DNA of 64,000 bases from Pseudoflavitalea sp. G-6-1-2 (GTDB lineage Bacteria; Bacteroidota; Bacteroidia; Chitinophagales; Chitinophagaceae), in contig NZ_JABBGB010000002.1 in the NCBI RefSeq assembly GCF_012927185.1, forward strand, positions 62,001 through 126,000, given 5' to 3'. Within the stretch, counting starts at the first letter, position 1, and the number at the start of each line of letters is the position of its first letter. Below, one piece after another: positions 45,092 through 54,682 of this stretch. The translations under genes and the position numbers were made by a program. Under the pieces are notes generated by a model, which saw only the letters and a program-made list of their open reading frames with translations, was not told the origin of the DNA and searched no databases.

Positions 45092-47581
45092 ATGATGAAG
45101 CGAATAGCCATTGCAATATTGCTGACAAGCGCTCTCACCGCGCATGCGCAGGTGTACAAAGACAAAAACGCAGCTGTTGAAGCGCGTGTGAACGACCTGC
45201 TTTCCCGCATGACGCTGGAAGAAAAGATCGACTACATAGGAGGATACAAAGGATTTTACATCAGAGGAATCGAACGGCTGGGACTTCCGGAGATCAAACT
45301 CACCGACGGTCCTGTGGGAACGCACAAAGATGGAAAATCAACCGCCTATCCTGCCAGCATTCTGTCGGCTGCAACATGGGATACGGCTCTGGTGTACCAG
45401 TTAGGCAAACAATTGGGAAGAGATTCCAAAGCAAGAGGTGTGCACGTATTGCTCGCACCGGGCGTGAATATTCTCCGTGCTCCGATGGGTGGCAGAAACT
45501 TTGAATACTTCAGTGAAGATCCTTACCTCAACTCGCGTGTCGCAGTTGCGTACGTGAAAGGACTGCAGGACGAAAAAGTGGTTGCCACTGTAAAACATTA
45601 TGCTGCCAACAATCAGGAATGGGACAGACATAACACCAGCAGCGATATAGACGAACGCACCTTACACGAGATCTATCTTCCCGTGTACAAAGCCACCGTG
45701 CAGGAAGCAAAAGCGGGCAGCATCATGACCAGCTACAACCCTGTTAACGGCGTACATGCTTCACAAAATGACGTACTCAACAATAAGATTCTGAAACAAA
45801 AATGGGGCTTCGACGGCTTCGTGATGAGCGACTGGAGCTCCACCTACGATGGCGTTGCTGCTGCAAACGGAGGGCTCGATCTCGAAATGCCCCGCGCCAG
45901 GTCCATGACCAAAGAGATATTGATCCCTGCCATTCAGAAAGGATTGGTAAAAGAATCAACCATCGATGATAAAGTGAAACGGATGCTTCGCATCATCTTC
46001 CGTTTCGGATTCTTCGACAACAAACAACTGGATACCAGCATACCCATGGATAATCCGGATGCCGCAAAAGTGGCGCTGGAACTGGCACGCAGCGGAATGG
46101 TATTGCTGAAGAACAAAGGCAGCCTGCTTCCTTTAGACGCTTCCAAAACAAAAACGCTGGCTGTTATTGGTCCGAATGCCAATGCCTATATTTCCGGAGG
46201 TGGAAGTTCTTATACTTTCCCTTTCCATTCTGTTTCTACATTGCAGGGAATCAACAATGTGGTGCCGCAGGTAAAAACTGTTTATGCTCCAGGTCTTCCT
46301 ACCCTTCCCGATCTGGTATCGCAATCGGTTTTTTACACAGAGAAAGGAAGTTCTGTAAAAGGATTGAAAGCTGAGTATTTCAGCAATATCAAACTGGAAG
46401 GCGCTCCGGCGAAAACCGTGATCGATACCACCATCAGCATCAACAATGGATGGCATATTGCGGCGGAGAATCAGGGCATTCCCTTCGATCATTGCTCTAT
46501 GCGCTGGACCGGTGTTGTGCGTCCATCAAAGTCTGCGGGATATCGTTTCACTGTTCGCGGGTTCGATGGCTTCAGGCTCTACGTAGATACGGCGCTCGTG
46601 ATAAACGAATGGCGCGATCAGGGCATCACCACCCGCGAAGCGGTAGTACAGTTCGAAGCCGGAAAAGAATATACCGTAAGGCTGGAATACTTTGCCAACG
46701 TGCATCCTGTAGACATCAGCTTCGCATGGCGCGAAGACAAAATTTTATTCGACGAAGCTGTGACTGCTGCTGCTACATCCGATGCGGCCATCGTGTGCAT
46801 CGGTTTCAACGAAAGCAGCGAGCGCGAAAGCAACGACAGAACATTTGCATTGCCACAGTATCAGGATAGCCTGGTACAAAGCATCGTGGCTGCCAATCCC
46901 AATACCATCGTATTGCTCAATGCTGGCGGTAACGCAGACATGAGCCGCTGGATAAATAAAGTGCCTGCATTGCTGCATATCTGGTATGCAGGCCAGGAAG
47001 GAGGAACTGCAATAGCTGAAGCATTGTTCGGAAAACTGAACCCTTCCGGAAAACTGCCGGTGAGTTTTGAAAAACAATGGGCGGATAATCCTGCTTACAA
47101 TTACTACTACGATTCTGCCAACAGCAAACGCGTGACATACAAAGAAGGACTGTTCATGGGGTATCGCCACTACGATCGGAGTACGGTGAAACCCTTATTC
47201 CCATTCGGTTTTGGACTGAGCTACACCAGTTTCAGCTACAGCGGTCTTACACTGAAAAATGTTGCTGCAAAAGAACCCAAAGTAATAGTGCAGTTCAAAT
47301 TAACCAATACCGGAAAAACAGCCGGAGCGGAAGTAGCGCAGGTGTACGTACGCGAAGTGAATGCCAAAGAAAAACGGCCCTACAAAGAATTGAAAGGATT
47401 TGCCAAAGTGTTCCTCCAACCGGGAGAAACAAAAACAGTGAAGGTTTCGCTGGACAAGTCTGCATTCGAATACTATCGTGTTGCGAAACACGATTTCGCA
47501 CATGATGCAGGCGAGTTCGAAATAATGGTAGCGTCATCGGCGGAGTCCATCAAACTGAGCAAGAAGATCACAATCAAATAG
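45092..47581 (+). CDS. Glycoside hydrolase family 3 beta-glycosidase with PA14 insert
   Basis: An 829-residue GH3 enzyme. Signal peptide (to HAQ, about residue 20), GH3 TIM-barrel (residues 30-300) with catalytic nucleophile Asp247 in FVMSDWS and substrate motif KHYAANNQEWDRH, then the alpha/beta sandwich. A PA14 domain (about 425-560, GLKAEYFSNIKLEG) is inserted before the acid/base loop at Glu577/Glu579 (NESSERESNDR). A C-terminal fibronectin-III-like domain ends it. GH3 enzymes with PA14 usually release terminal beta-linked glucose, xylose or related sugars; which one is not clear. Likely periplasmic, acting on imported oligosaccharides. Confidence 0.95.
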   Translation: MMKRIAIAILLTSALTAHAQVYKDKNAAVEARVNDLLSRMTLEEKIDYIGGYKGFYIRGIERLGLPEIKLTDGPVGTHKDGKSTAYPASILSAATWDTALVYQLGKQLGRDSKARGVHVLLAPGVNILRAPMGGRNFEYFSEDPYLNSRVAVAYVKGLQDEKVVATVKHYAANNQEWDRHNTSSDIDERTLHEIYLPVYKATVQEAKAGSIMTSYNPVNGVHASQNDVLNNKILKQKWGFDGFVMSDWSSTYDGVAAANGGLDLEMPRARSMTKEILIPAIQKGLVKESTIDDKVKRMLRIIFRFGFFDNKQLDTSIPMDNPDAAKVALELARSGMVLLKNKGSLLPLDASKTKTLAVIGPNANAYISGGGSSYTFPFHSVSTLQGINNVVPQVKTVYAPGLPTLPDLVSQSVFYTEKGSSVKGLKAEYFSNIKLEGAPAKTVIDTTISINNGWHIAAENQGIPFDHCSMRWTGVVRPSKSAGYRFTVRGFDGFRLYVDTALVINEWRDQGITTREAVVQFEAGKEYTVRLEYFANVHPVDISFAWREDKILFDEAVTAAATSDAAIVCIGFNESSERESNDRTFALPQYQDSLVQSIVAANPNTIVLLNAGGNADMSRWINKVPALLHIWYAGQEGGTAIAEALFGKLNPSGKLPVSFEKQWADNPAYNYYYDSANSKRVTYKEGLFMGYRHYDRSTVKPLFPFGFGLSYTSFSYSGLTLKNVAAKEPKVIVQFKLTNTGKTAGAEVAQVYVREVNAKEKRPYKELKGFAKVFLQPGETKTVKVSLDKSAFEYYRVAKHDFAHDAGEFEIMVASSAESIKLSKKITIK

Positions 47582-47622
47582 AAATTCATCATTACGAAAG
47601 AATAAACTGAAAAAACAATCCT

Positions 47623-49902
47623 ATGATATTTAGTGAAGGAGGAGAAAAACGTGCGCTCACCCTGAAAACTGTTGAGACGGATCTCGTGATCGTTGGCGGC
47701 GGTGTATCCGGCGCATGTGCGGCCATCACAGCGGCCAGAAAAGGCGTGAAAGTAGTTTTGATTCAGGACAGGCCGGTGCTCGGCGGCAATGCCAGCTCTG
47801 AAGTGAGATTATGGATGCTGGGCGCTACTTCGCATATGGGCAACAACAATCGTTGGGCAAGAGAAGGCGGTGTAGTGGATGAACTGATGGTGGAAAATAT
47901 GTACCGCAACAAAGAGGGCAATCCACTCATCTTCGATACGGTATTGCTCGATAAAGTACGTTCCGAATCGAATATCACGCTGCTGCTGAATACTGCAGTG
48001 TATGATGTAGAGAAGTCAACCGCTGATGAGATCAGCGCTGTGAAAGCCTTTTGCAGTCAGAATTCCACGGAGTATCTGGTGAAAGCACCACTGTTCTGTG
48101 ATGCATCCGGAGACGGTATTGTTGGTTTTCTTGCAGGTGCTGCATTCCGAATGGGTGCAGAAAGCAAGGAAGAATTCGGAGAGTTATTCGCGCCATCAAA
48201 AGAATATGGAGAGTTGTTGGGGCATAGCCTTTATTTCTACAGCAAGGATACCGGAAGGCCGGTGAAATTTGTTGCTCCCTCCTATGTTTTGCAGGATATC
48301 ACCACTATTCCGCGTTTTAAGAATTTCAATACGCGCGAGTATGGCTGCAAGCTCTGGTGGCTCGAATATGGTGGCCGTCTCGATACAGTGCACGATACAG
48401 AAACCATCAAATGGGAACTCTGGAAAGTTGCCTACGGTGCATGGAATTACATCAAGAATTCCGGCAATTTTCCTGAAGCAGAAAATCTCACATTGGAATG
48501 GGTAGGCACTATTCCCGGTAAAAGAGAAAGTCGCCGGTTCGAAGGAGAATATATGCTGAAGCAACAGGATGTTGTAGAACAGAGAACGCACGAAGATGCG
48601 GTGGCATTCGGCGGATGGAGCATCGATCTTCATCCTGCGGATGGCGTGTTCAGTGAAAAGCCGGGTTGCAACCAGTGGCATAGCAAGGGCATCTATCAGA
48701 TTCCCTATCGTACCATGTACAGCCGCAATATCAAAAATCTTTTTCTTGCTGGAAGGATCATCAGCGCAAGCCATGTTGCATTCGGATCATCGCGCGTAAT
48801 GGCCACTGCAGCGCATGCTGCGCAGGCTGTTGCGATGGCAGCAGTGCTTTGCCTTCAGAAGAAAATTCAACCTGCCGATTTGTATCATAAAGGTTTTGTT
48901 GCTGAATTGCAGACTGCCTTGCTGCAATCGGGGCATCATATTCCCGGCATTGTTCTGAACGATCAGCAGGATCTGGTGAAGCAAGCTTCGATTACTGCCA
49001 GCAGCGAACTGGTGCTTACGGAACTGCCCGAAAGCAATCTGCTGAAATCGCTTGAAACAGCTGTGGCGCAGATGGTGCCGCTTCGCGAAGGCAAGGTGGA
49101 AGATTTCATTTTCCATGCACAATCCGATAAAGAAACAACGCTTGAAGTTGAACTCCGTATCAGCAGCAAGCAATCGAACCATACTCCCGACTTAACTATT
49201 TCGAAACAAACTGTGCAGATCAATCCGGGCAGAAACTGCATCAGGATTGCGTTTGACGCACTGATGCCACATGATGCCTATGCATTCGTTACCTTCCTGA
49301 AAAATGCGGATGTGCAATTGCATTTCTCTCCGCAACGCATTTCCGGGGTATTGTCGGTATTCAACAGCATCAACAAAGCTGTATCGAATTATGGCAAACA
49401 AACGCCTCCGGATGATCTCGGTGTAGATGCGTTTGAATTCTGGTGTCCCAAAAGAAGACCGGATGGAGAGAACATCGCATTCAAATATCCTGCAGGTATT
49501 GCTGCTTTCGGCGCGGCCAATATTGCCAATGGCATCGACAGGCCGGTATTTGCACCCAATGCATGGGTGGCATCTTTTGAAGATAAACAACCTGCGTTGA
49601 CTATCGCATGGAATGCACCACAGACGATTTCTGCGATCGATATATTGTTCGATACGGATTATGATCATCCGATGGAATCTGTGCTGATGGGGCATCCTGA
49701 AGATGTAATGCCTTTCTGTATCCGCCACTATTCAATCAAAGATGAGAAAGGAAATCTGCTGTTTGAAAAGATTGGCAATTACCAGACGCTGAACAGCATC
49801 CGGTTCGAAAAACCAGTTACGGCAAGCAGTCTCGTTATTGAAGTGGAACATCCATCTGCGGATGTACCTGCAGCAATATTTTCTGTAAGATGTTATCAGT
49901 AA
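47623..49902 (+). CDS. FAD-dependent oxidoreductase fused to C-terminal beta-sandwich domains
   Basis: A 759-residue protein without signal peptide. The N-terminus is a Rossmann FAD-binding site (DLVIVGGGVSGACAAITAARKG, residues 20-41), then LGGNASSEVRLWMLGA typical of the PF12831 FAD_oxidored group and a second FAD segment GLSRNIKNLFLAGR-like (MYSRNIKNLFLAGRIISASHVAFGSSRVMAT) near residues 365-395. Beyond residue 460 the protein turns into beta-rich domains, the last (about 640-759) resembling a discoidin-like carbohydrate-binding fold. Such enzymes are common in Bacteroidota glycan loci, but their reaction is mostly undefined; oxidation of a sugar or uronate in the cytosol is a reasonable guess. 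Confidence 0.82.
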   Translation: MIFSEGGEKRALTLKTVETDLVIVGGGVSGACAAITAARKGVKVVLIQDRPVLGGNASSEVRLWMLGATSHMGNNNRWAREGGVVDELMVENMYRNKEGNPLIFDTVLLDKVRSESNITLLLNTAVYDVEKSTADEISAVKAFCSQNSTEYLVKAPLFCDASGDGIVGFLAGAAFRMGAESKEEFGELFAPSKEYGELLGHSLYFYSKDTGRPVKFVAPSYVLQDITTIPRFKNFNTREYGCKLWWLEYGGRLDTVHDTETIKWELWKVAYGAWNYIKNSGNFPEAENLTLEWVGTIPGKRESRRFEGEYMLKQQDVVEQRTHEDAVAFGGWSIDLHPADGVFSEKPGCNQWHSKGIYQIPYRTMYSRNIKNLFLAGRIISASHVAFGSSRVMATAAHAAQAVAMAAVLCLQKKIQPADLYHKGFVAELQTALLQSGHHIPGIVLNDQQDLVKQASITASSELVLTELPESNLLKSLETAVAQMVPLREGKVEDFIFHAQSDKETTLEVELRISSKQSNHTPDLTISKQTVQINPGRNCIRIAFDALMPHDAYAFVTFLKNADVQLHFSPQRISGVLSVFNSINKAVSNYGKQTPPDDLGVDAFEFWCPKRRPDGENIAFKYPAGIAAFGAANIANGIDRPVFAPNAWVASFEDKQPALTIAWNAPQTISAIDILFDTDYDHPMESVLMGHPEDVMPFCIRHYSIKDEKGNLLFEKIGNYQTLNSIRFEKPVTASSLVIEVEHPSADVPAAIFSVRCYQ

Positions 49903-49927
49903 GTCACAACAGGTATAATTTAGCAAT

Positions 49928-51610
49928 ATGAATTCAGCTATCGATGCTAGTGTAATTGCGGTGTTCTCGGTATTTATCATGCTGGTGGGGTTCTCCTTCT
50001 CGCGCACGGGACGTAACCTGAAATCGTTCTTCGCAGGCGGTGAAGCAGTGCCCTGGAGCATTGGAGGATTATCACTCTTCATGAGTTTTTTCTCTGCCGG
50101 CACTTTTGTGGCATGGGGTTCGATCGCCTATCAGCATGGATGGGTGGCCATCACCATTCAATGGACCATGTGTATCGGTGGATTGATCACCGGCCTATAC
50201 CTCGCTCCAAAATGGAAGGCAACCGGCAATCTCACTGCTGCTGAATTCATCAAAGAAAGATTGGGTGTGAAGGTGCAGAAATCCTTCATCTACATATTCA
50301 TGCTGGTATCGTTATTCATCAAGGGTTCAGTATTGTACTCAGTGGCCAAGCTGGTAGGTTCTTCGCTGAACCTGCCGCTTGTGCCGGTTACTGTTGTGCT
50401 GGGTATTCTGATGATTGCCTACACGGCCGTTGGTGGTTTGTGGGCAGTGATGGTAACGGATATTCTTCAGTTTGTAATTCTCACTGCTGCTGTGCTGCTG
50501 ATCATTCCACTTGTGTTTAAAGAAGCAGGTGGGCTCAGCCAGTTTCTGGCAGCCAAACCCGAAGGTTTCTTCGAGCCGGTTAATGGAGATTACACCTGGG
50601 GATTTATCGCGGCTTTCGCCATCTACCATATTTTCTATATCGGTGGCAACTGGACTTTCGTTCAGCGATACACAAGCGTTGATACGCCGAAATCCGCATC
50701 CAAAGTAGCTTTCCTGTTTGCAGCATTGTATGTGATCAGTCCGATCTTATGGATGCTGCCACCGATGGTGTACAAAACCATCAACCCATCGCTGGTGGGA
50801 CTGGATACAGAAAATGCATATCTGATGGTTTGCAAACAGGTATTGCCGGCCGGCCTGATGGGACTGATTCTTACAGGCATGTACTTCTCTACTTCGGCAT
50901 CTGCCAACACTGCCTTGAATGTGGTGTCGGCAGTATTCACCAATGATATTTACAAAGGCAGCATCAACCCTGCTGCATCGGATAAGAAACTGATGCAGGT
51001 AGCACGTACATCGAGCTGGCTCTTCGGATTCGGCATGATTGCCATTGCATTGATTGTGCCCTATATCGGCGGCATCGTTGAATTTACATTGAGCATCGGA
51101 GCCATCACCGGCGGCCCATTGCTGGCCCCTCCTATCTGGGCGCTGTTTTCGAAACGGCTTACGGGTAAGGCAACTATCGTTATTACCGTGGTGAGCCTTG
51201 CCGTGAACCTGCTGTTCAAAATGATCCTTCCCTTTACCCTGCACTTCAAATTGTCGCGCGGAAGCGAAATGCTGCTGGGTGTTGCCTTACCGGCCATTCT
51301 GCTGGTGATCTATGAATTGTACGCAGCTTCGAAAGGGTCGATTAGTATGGAGTATATCGATATGCAGCAACGCAGAGCGAAAAGAAAACAGGAAGGGATT
51401 ACAGTAAGCGAAGAAGAAAAACAACAAATTAAAAGGCAGAATAAATTCGGACTGAAGATCATAGCTTTCTCACTCGCCTTTACATCGGTGCTGCTGTTTG
51501 TGTTGAGTGCAATCACCGATAAAGGATCTTCGATGGTAGTGTTGATCGCTTCGATCATATTGGTGTTGGCTTTGATTCCATTTAGAAGCGCCGCAAAGAT
51601 CAAATGCTGA
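49928..51610 (+). CDS. Sodium:solute symporter (SSS family)
   Basis: A 560-residue inner membrane symporter of the SLC5/SSS type with about 13-14 membrane segments. It has the conserved family stretches FFAGGEAVPWSIGGLSLFMS near the start, the TAAEFIKERLG motif, and TGMYFSTSASANTALNVVSAVFTNDIYKG around helix 8-9. The Lys/Arg-rich loop RRAKRKQEG precedes the last helices. It is the last gene of the operon, 25 bases after the oxidoreductase, followed by a strong terminator. It most likely brings the mono- or disaccharide released by the secreted enzymes into the cytosol, coupled to sodium. Confidence 0.94.
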   Translation: MNSAIDASVIAVFSVFIMLVGFSFSRTGRNLKSFFAGGEAVPWSIGGLSLFMSFFSAGTFVAWGSIAYQHGWVAITIQWTMCIGGLITGLYLAPKWKATGNLTAAEFIKERLGVKVQKSFIYIFMLVSLFIKGSVLYSVAKLVGSSLNLPLVPVTVVLGILMIAYTAVGGLWAVMVTDILQFVILTAAVLLIIPLVFKEAGGLSQFLAAKPEGFFEPVNGDYTWGFIAAFAIYHIFYIGGNWTFVQRYTSVDTPKSASKVAFLFAALYVISPILWMLPPMVYKTINPSLVGLDTENAYLMVCKQVLPAGLMGLILTGMYFSTSASANTALNVVSAVFTNDIYKGSINPAASDKKLMQVARTSSWLFGFGMIAIALIVPYIGGIVEFTLSIGAITGGPLLAPPIWALFSKRLTGKATIVITVVSLAVNLLFKMILPFTLHFKLSRGSEMLLGVALPAILLVIYELYAASKGSISMEYIDMQQRRAKRKQEGITVSEEEKQQIKRQNKFGLKIIAFSLAFTSVLLFVLSAITDKGSSMVVLIASIILVLALIPFRSAAKIKC

Positions 51611-51640
51611 TCTGACAAGTGTTTCTGTGTTTTGCTCCTG

Positions 51641-51673
51641 AACAGTCCGTAGCCAAAAGCGGGCTGTTTTTTT
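51641..51673 (+). terminator. Terminator of the glycan-utilisation operon
   Basis: Stem AACAGTCCG / CGGGCTGTT (9 bp with one G-T pair), loop of 10 bases, then a run of seven T, 30 bases after the symporter stop. This marks the end of the nine-gene unit. The rest of the 206-base gap 51611-51816 holds no gene. Confidence 0.8.
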
Positions 51674-51816
51674 ATGCGTATGCAATTCCCGGCTCCTGTT
51701 TAGCCTATTTCTTCCCGGTTTCTGCAGATCGTCAACAAACGACTGCGGTTCATCAAAGGCTTTTTATGAATCCCCCGCCCTGCTTCATTTTTGTGCCCAC
51801 AAAACAAATATGATCA

Positions 51817-52773
51817 ATGAAACAGAAGGTTGGAAGACCGGAGAAACTGATTCCGGCAATTTTGATGATGGGAATGTTCTTGTTCAATGCGTTTCAATCG
51901 GAGGCGCAGTTAGGGCCGAATACCCTGCAGGGGCCGGGCATTGCTATCAACGCAGACTATATGCCTGCATCACGTTATATCAGACCAGAGGATAGTGTGA
52001 AAACCAGATCCACCACAACAATCAAACGATTGTCGATGGGTGCAGCTTTCAATCTTGCTACCGTCAAAGACACCAGCACCGGGAAATTCAGGCAATGGAC
52101 CCTTGGACTTCGTGGCAGCTATATGGATCTCCGCAATGAGAAATACGAAAATGTGATCATGCCGGAAAAATTGCTGGGTGCAGATCTGGCATTGATGCAC
52201 GTGCGCAGTCTCCGCAACAAATGGTCGATCATGATGATGGCCTCCGTGGGCCTGTACACCGATCTCGAAGAGATCGACAATAAAGACATCTTCATAAATG
52301 GCGGTGTGTTGTTTGTGAAACAGGTGAATCCCCGCTTCAGTTACGGATTTGGGGCCGTACTCACCAACTCATTCGGAACACCGATGGTGCTGCCGGGACT
52401 GCTCGCAAGCTGGAACAGCGGCAAAAAATTACGCGTAAATATCAGTTTCCCCGAACAATTCAAAGTGAGCTACAATCTGAACGATTTTATTGAAACAGCC
52501 ATCGCCGTGCGCATGAATGGCGGCGCATACGATGTGGAGAAACGTAAAGACAACCGGCGACTGATGGGCTACAAAGAACTGACTGCAGGATGGGAAAACA
52601 GTTTCCACGTATCCAAAAGATTCAGCATAAATGTTGCTGCCGGCGGCGCCCTGCTCCGCAGCGTAGACTTCCGCAGGAAAAGCCTTTCCGAGATGTTCAA
52701 GACACAACCCGAACACAGGCTTGCCACAGGATTGTTTGCCAGCGCAGGTTTGCGCATGCATTTCAATCAATAG
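51817..52773 (+). CDS. Outer membrane beta-barrel protein, DUF6268-like
   Basis: A 318-residue protein with an N-terminal signal (IPAILMMGMFLFNAFQSEA) and a mature part of alternating amphipathic strands ending in aromatic residues and FNQ, typical of a small outer membrane barrel. The layout resembles DUF6268 proteins, a low-confidence assignment. It is followed by a sensor kinase nine bases after its stop (or 53 with the later start) and a LytTR regulator, so the three may be one unit. No ligand can be inferred. Confidence 0.65.
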   Translation: MKQKVGRPEKLIPAILMMGMFLFNAFQSEAQLGPNTLQGPGIAINADYMPASRYIRPEDSVKTRSTTTIKRLSMGAAFNLATVKDTSTGKFRQWTLGLRGSYMDLRNEKYENVIMPEKLLGADLALMHVRSLRNKWSIMMMASVGLYTDLEEIDNKDIFINGGVLFVKQVNPRFSYGFGAVLTNSFGTPMVLPGLLASWNSGKKLRVNISFPEQFKVSYNLNDFIETAIAVRMNGGAYDVEKRKDNRRLMGYKELTAGWENSFHVSKRFSINVAAGGALLRSVDFRRKSLSEMFKTQPEHRLATGLFASAGLRMHFNQ

Positions 52774-52826
52774 GGCAATGAATGATGATATTTGCTGATA
52801 TTTGTAATATTCTTTATTTCAAACAG

Positions 52827-53861
52827 ATGAGGTTAGTTCGGTTTACAAGGTGGCGGATTTTGATGACGATTTTCTGGGCGCTGCTGTCCTACGGTATCTT
52901 CTATCAGATAGTTACGCAGATGAATCTTACCGTGATGAATGCCTTCAGATACATTGTGGTAGTGATTTCATTCATGATCGTCTGCACGCATTTTATGAGT
53001 GACTATCTCCTGCCCAGGTATATGCGAAAAAGAAAACTCTGGGTGTTTATTCTGATTGCATTTGTGATAAGTGCGTTGATGGCTGTAGTGTTTGCTTACA
53101 TCGATCTGTATTTTGCTCCGCAGGATACCACTTTCTTCCAGAAATGGTCGAACATGATGCTCAGCTCGGTACTCATCACCACCAATGTATGCGGACTCCG
53201 GTTTTACAGAGAACATGCCGAAATGGAGAAGAAACACCGGGAACTGCAGACTGCGCACCTCGAAGCAGAACTGAAACTGCTGCGCGATCAGGTGAACCCG
53301 CACTTTCTTTTCAATGTGATCAACAGCATCAATGTACTGATGCGGAAAGATGTGAACCAGGCCTCTTCCGTTTTGCTGAAGTTCTCAGATATGCTGCGGC
53401 ATCATCTGTACGACAGCTCCAAAGAATATATTTCGCTGAAAGAAGAAATCAATTATCTGCAAAACTATGTGAATGTAGAAATGATCAGGTGGGGCAATGA
53501 TGTGCAGGTTGAGTGCAACTGGATAGAACCACCTGATTATATTCTCATAGCGCCTTTCATATTGTCGCCCTTTGTAGAAAACGCTTTCAAGCATGTATCG
53601 CAGGAGCATCCCGGTGGCAACTATGTAAAGATCAATATGACGCTGTCGCATACCGAACTCTGGTTCAGCGTCGAAAATACCTGCGATCCGCAGTCGGCTT
53701 TCGTCCATACAGGCCCCAAGGCCGGTGGCATTGGACTGGAGAATGTGCAAAAAAGACTGGGCCTGCTCTACGACGGAAAGTACCGTCTGGAAACAGGCCG
53801 AAAGGAAAAAATTTTTCTGGTAAACTTATACATATCATTGCAGGTTCAGGAATATGGATAA
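52827..53861 (+). CDS. LytS-type sensor histidine kinase (His_kinase domain)
   Basis: A 344-residue kinase from ATG 52827 (MRLVRFTRWRILMTIFWALL); an ATG at 52782 would add 15 residues and place the start nine bases after the barrel gene. Four membrane segments (about residues 10-125) are followed by a coiled linker and the PF06580 kinase domain with phosphoacceptor motif LRDQVNPHFLFNVINS, then the ATP-binding region (SPFVENAFKHV, GIGLENVQKRLGLLY). It lacks a periplasmic sensor domain, so it senses via the membrane part. It overlaps its response regulator by 8 bases. Confidence 0.92.
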   Translation: MRLVRFTRWRILMTIFWALLSYGIFYQIVTQMNLTVMNAFRYIVVVISFMIVCTHFMSDYLLPRYMRKRKLWVFILIAFVISALMAVVFAYIDLYFAPQDTTFFQKWSNMMLSSVLITTNVCGLRFYREHAEMEKKHRELQTAHLEAELKLLRDQVNPHFLFNVINSINVLMRKDVNQASSVLLKFSDMLRHHLYDSSKEYISLKEEINYLQNYVNVEMIRWGNDVQVECNWIEPPDYILIAPFILSPFVENAFKHVSQEHPGGNYVKINMTLSHTELWFSVENTCDPQSAFVHTGPKAGGIGLENVQKRLGLLYDGKYRLETGRKEKIFLVNLYISLQVQEYG

Positions 53862-54588
53862 AATGAAATGTATCATAGTAGATGATGAAGCGCTCGCGCG
53901 CGAAGGCATAGAGCAGTATGCCCGTGAGATCGGTTTTCTCGAAGTGGTGGGCGGCTACAAAAATGCCATGGCAGCGCAGGCTGCTTTGCAGGAGAACAAT
54001 GTAGACCTGATGTTCCTCGACATCAATATGCCGAGGATGACGGGGCTCTCCTTTCTCGAAACGCTGAGCAAGCCTCCGATCACCATCATCACTACCGCCT
54101 ATCCGGATTATGCATTGGAAGGTTTCCGGCTTCATGTGCTCGATTACCTGCTGAAGCCGATTTCGCTGGAGCGTTTTGCAAAATCAGTGAACAAAGCGTA
54201 CGATTATTATCGGTTGCTCCAAAAATCTGCGGAGCCAGTACAGCAGCCGCTCGATTACATTTTTCTGAAACACAGCAATCTCTATGAGAAAGTGATGCTG
54301 GCCGAGATTGTGTATGTGGAAGCCATGCAGAATTATGTGGTGATACATACTGTGTCGAAGAAAATCATAGTACATCTCACATTCAAGGCAGTAACGGAAA
54401 GCCTGCCTGCAACGGAATTCTTCCGTGTTCATAAATCATTCCTCATCAATATTGCGCATATCAAAGCCATCGAGGGCAATACGGTGCATCTGCATCACAA
54501 GCAGATACCTGTCAGCCGCAGTCAGCGCGAAGAACTGATGCAACAGGTGGTAAACAGGGCATTACTGTCGAAGGATAATAAAAAGTAG
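53854..54588 (+). CDS. LytTR family response regulator
   Basis: A 244-residue regulator with a receiver domain (residues 1-120; phospho-accepting Asp56 in MFLDINMP, acidic pair DDE at 10-12, Lys in LLKPISL) and a C-terminal LytTR DNA-binding domain (about 140-240: YVEAMQNYVVIHT, FFRVHKSFLINIAHIKAI). The start overlaps the kinase end, so the two are cotranscribed and translationally coupled. Members often act on one or a few nearby targets; the upstream barrel gene is a candidate. It ends at a strong bidirectional terminator. Confidence 0.95.
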   Translation: MDKMKCIIVDDEALAREGIEQYAREIGFLEVVGGYKNAMAAQAALQENNVDLMFLDINMPRMTGLSFLETLSKPPITIITTAYPDYALEGFRLHVLDYLLKPISLERFAKSVNKAYDYYRLLQKSAEPVQQPLDYIFLKHSNLYEKVMLAEIVYVEAMQNYVVIHTVSKKIIVHLTFKAVTESLPATEFFRVHKSFLINIAHIKAIEGNTVHLHHKQIPVSRSQREELMQQVVNRALLSKDNKK

Positions 54589-54630
54589 TTGCCTGCGATT
54601 GTGAGCAAAATGCTTAGAACATGCTTAATA

Positions 54631-54673
54631 AAAAATCCTGACCAGCGCATTATTGCTGCCGGTCAGGATTTTT
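54631..54673. terminator. Bidirectional terminator between the LytTR gene and the next gene
   Basis: Stem ATCCTGACC / GGTCAGGAT with flanking A- and T-runs on both sides (AAAAA before, TTTTT after), 17-base loop. It serves both convergent genes. Confidence 0.85.
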
Positions 54674-54682
54674 TCGTTTGAA

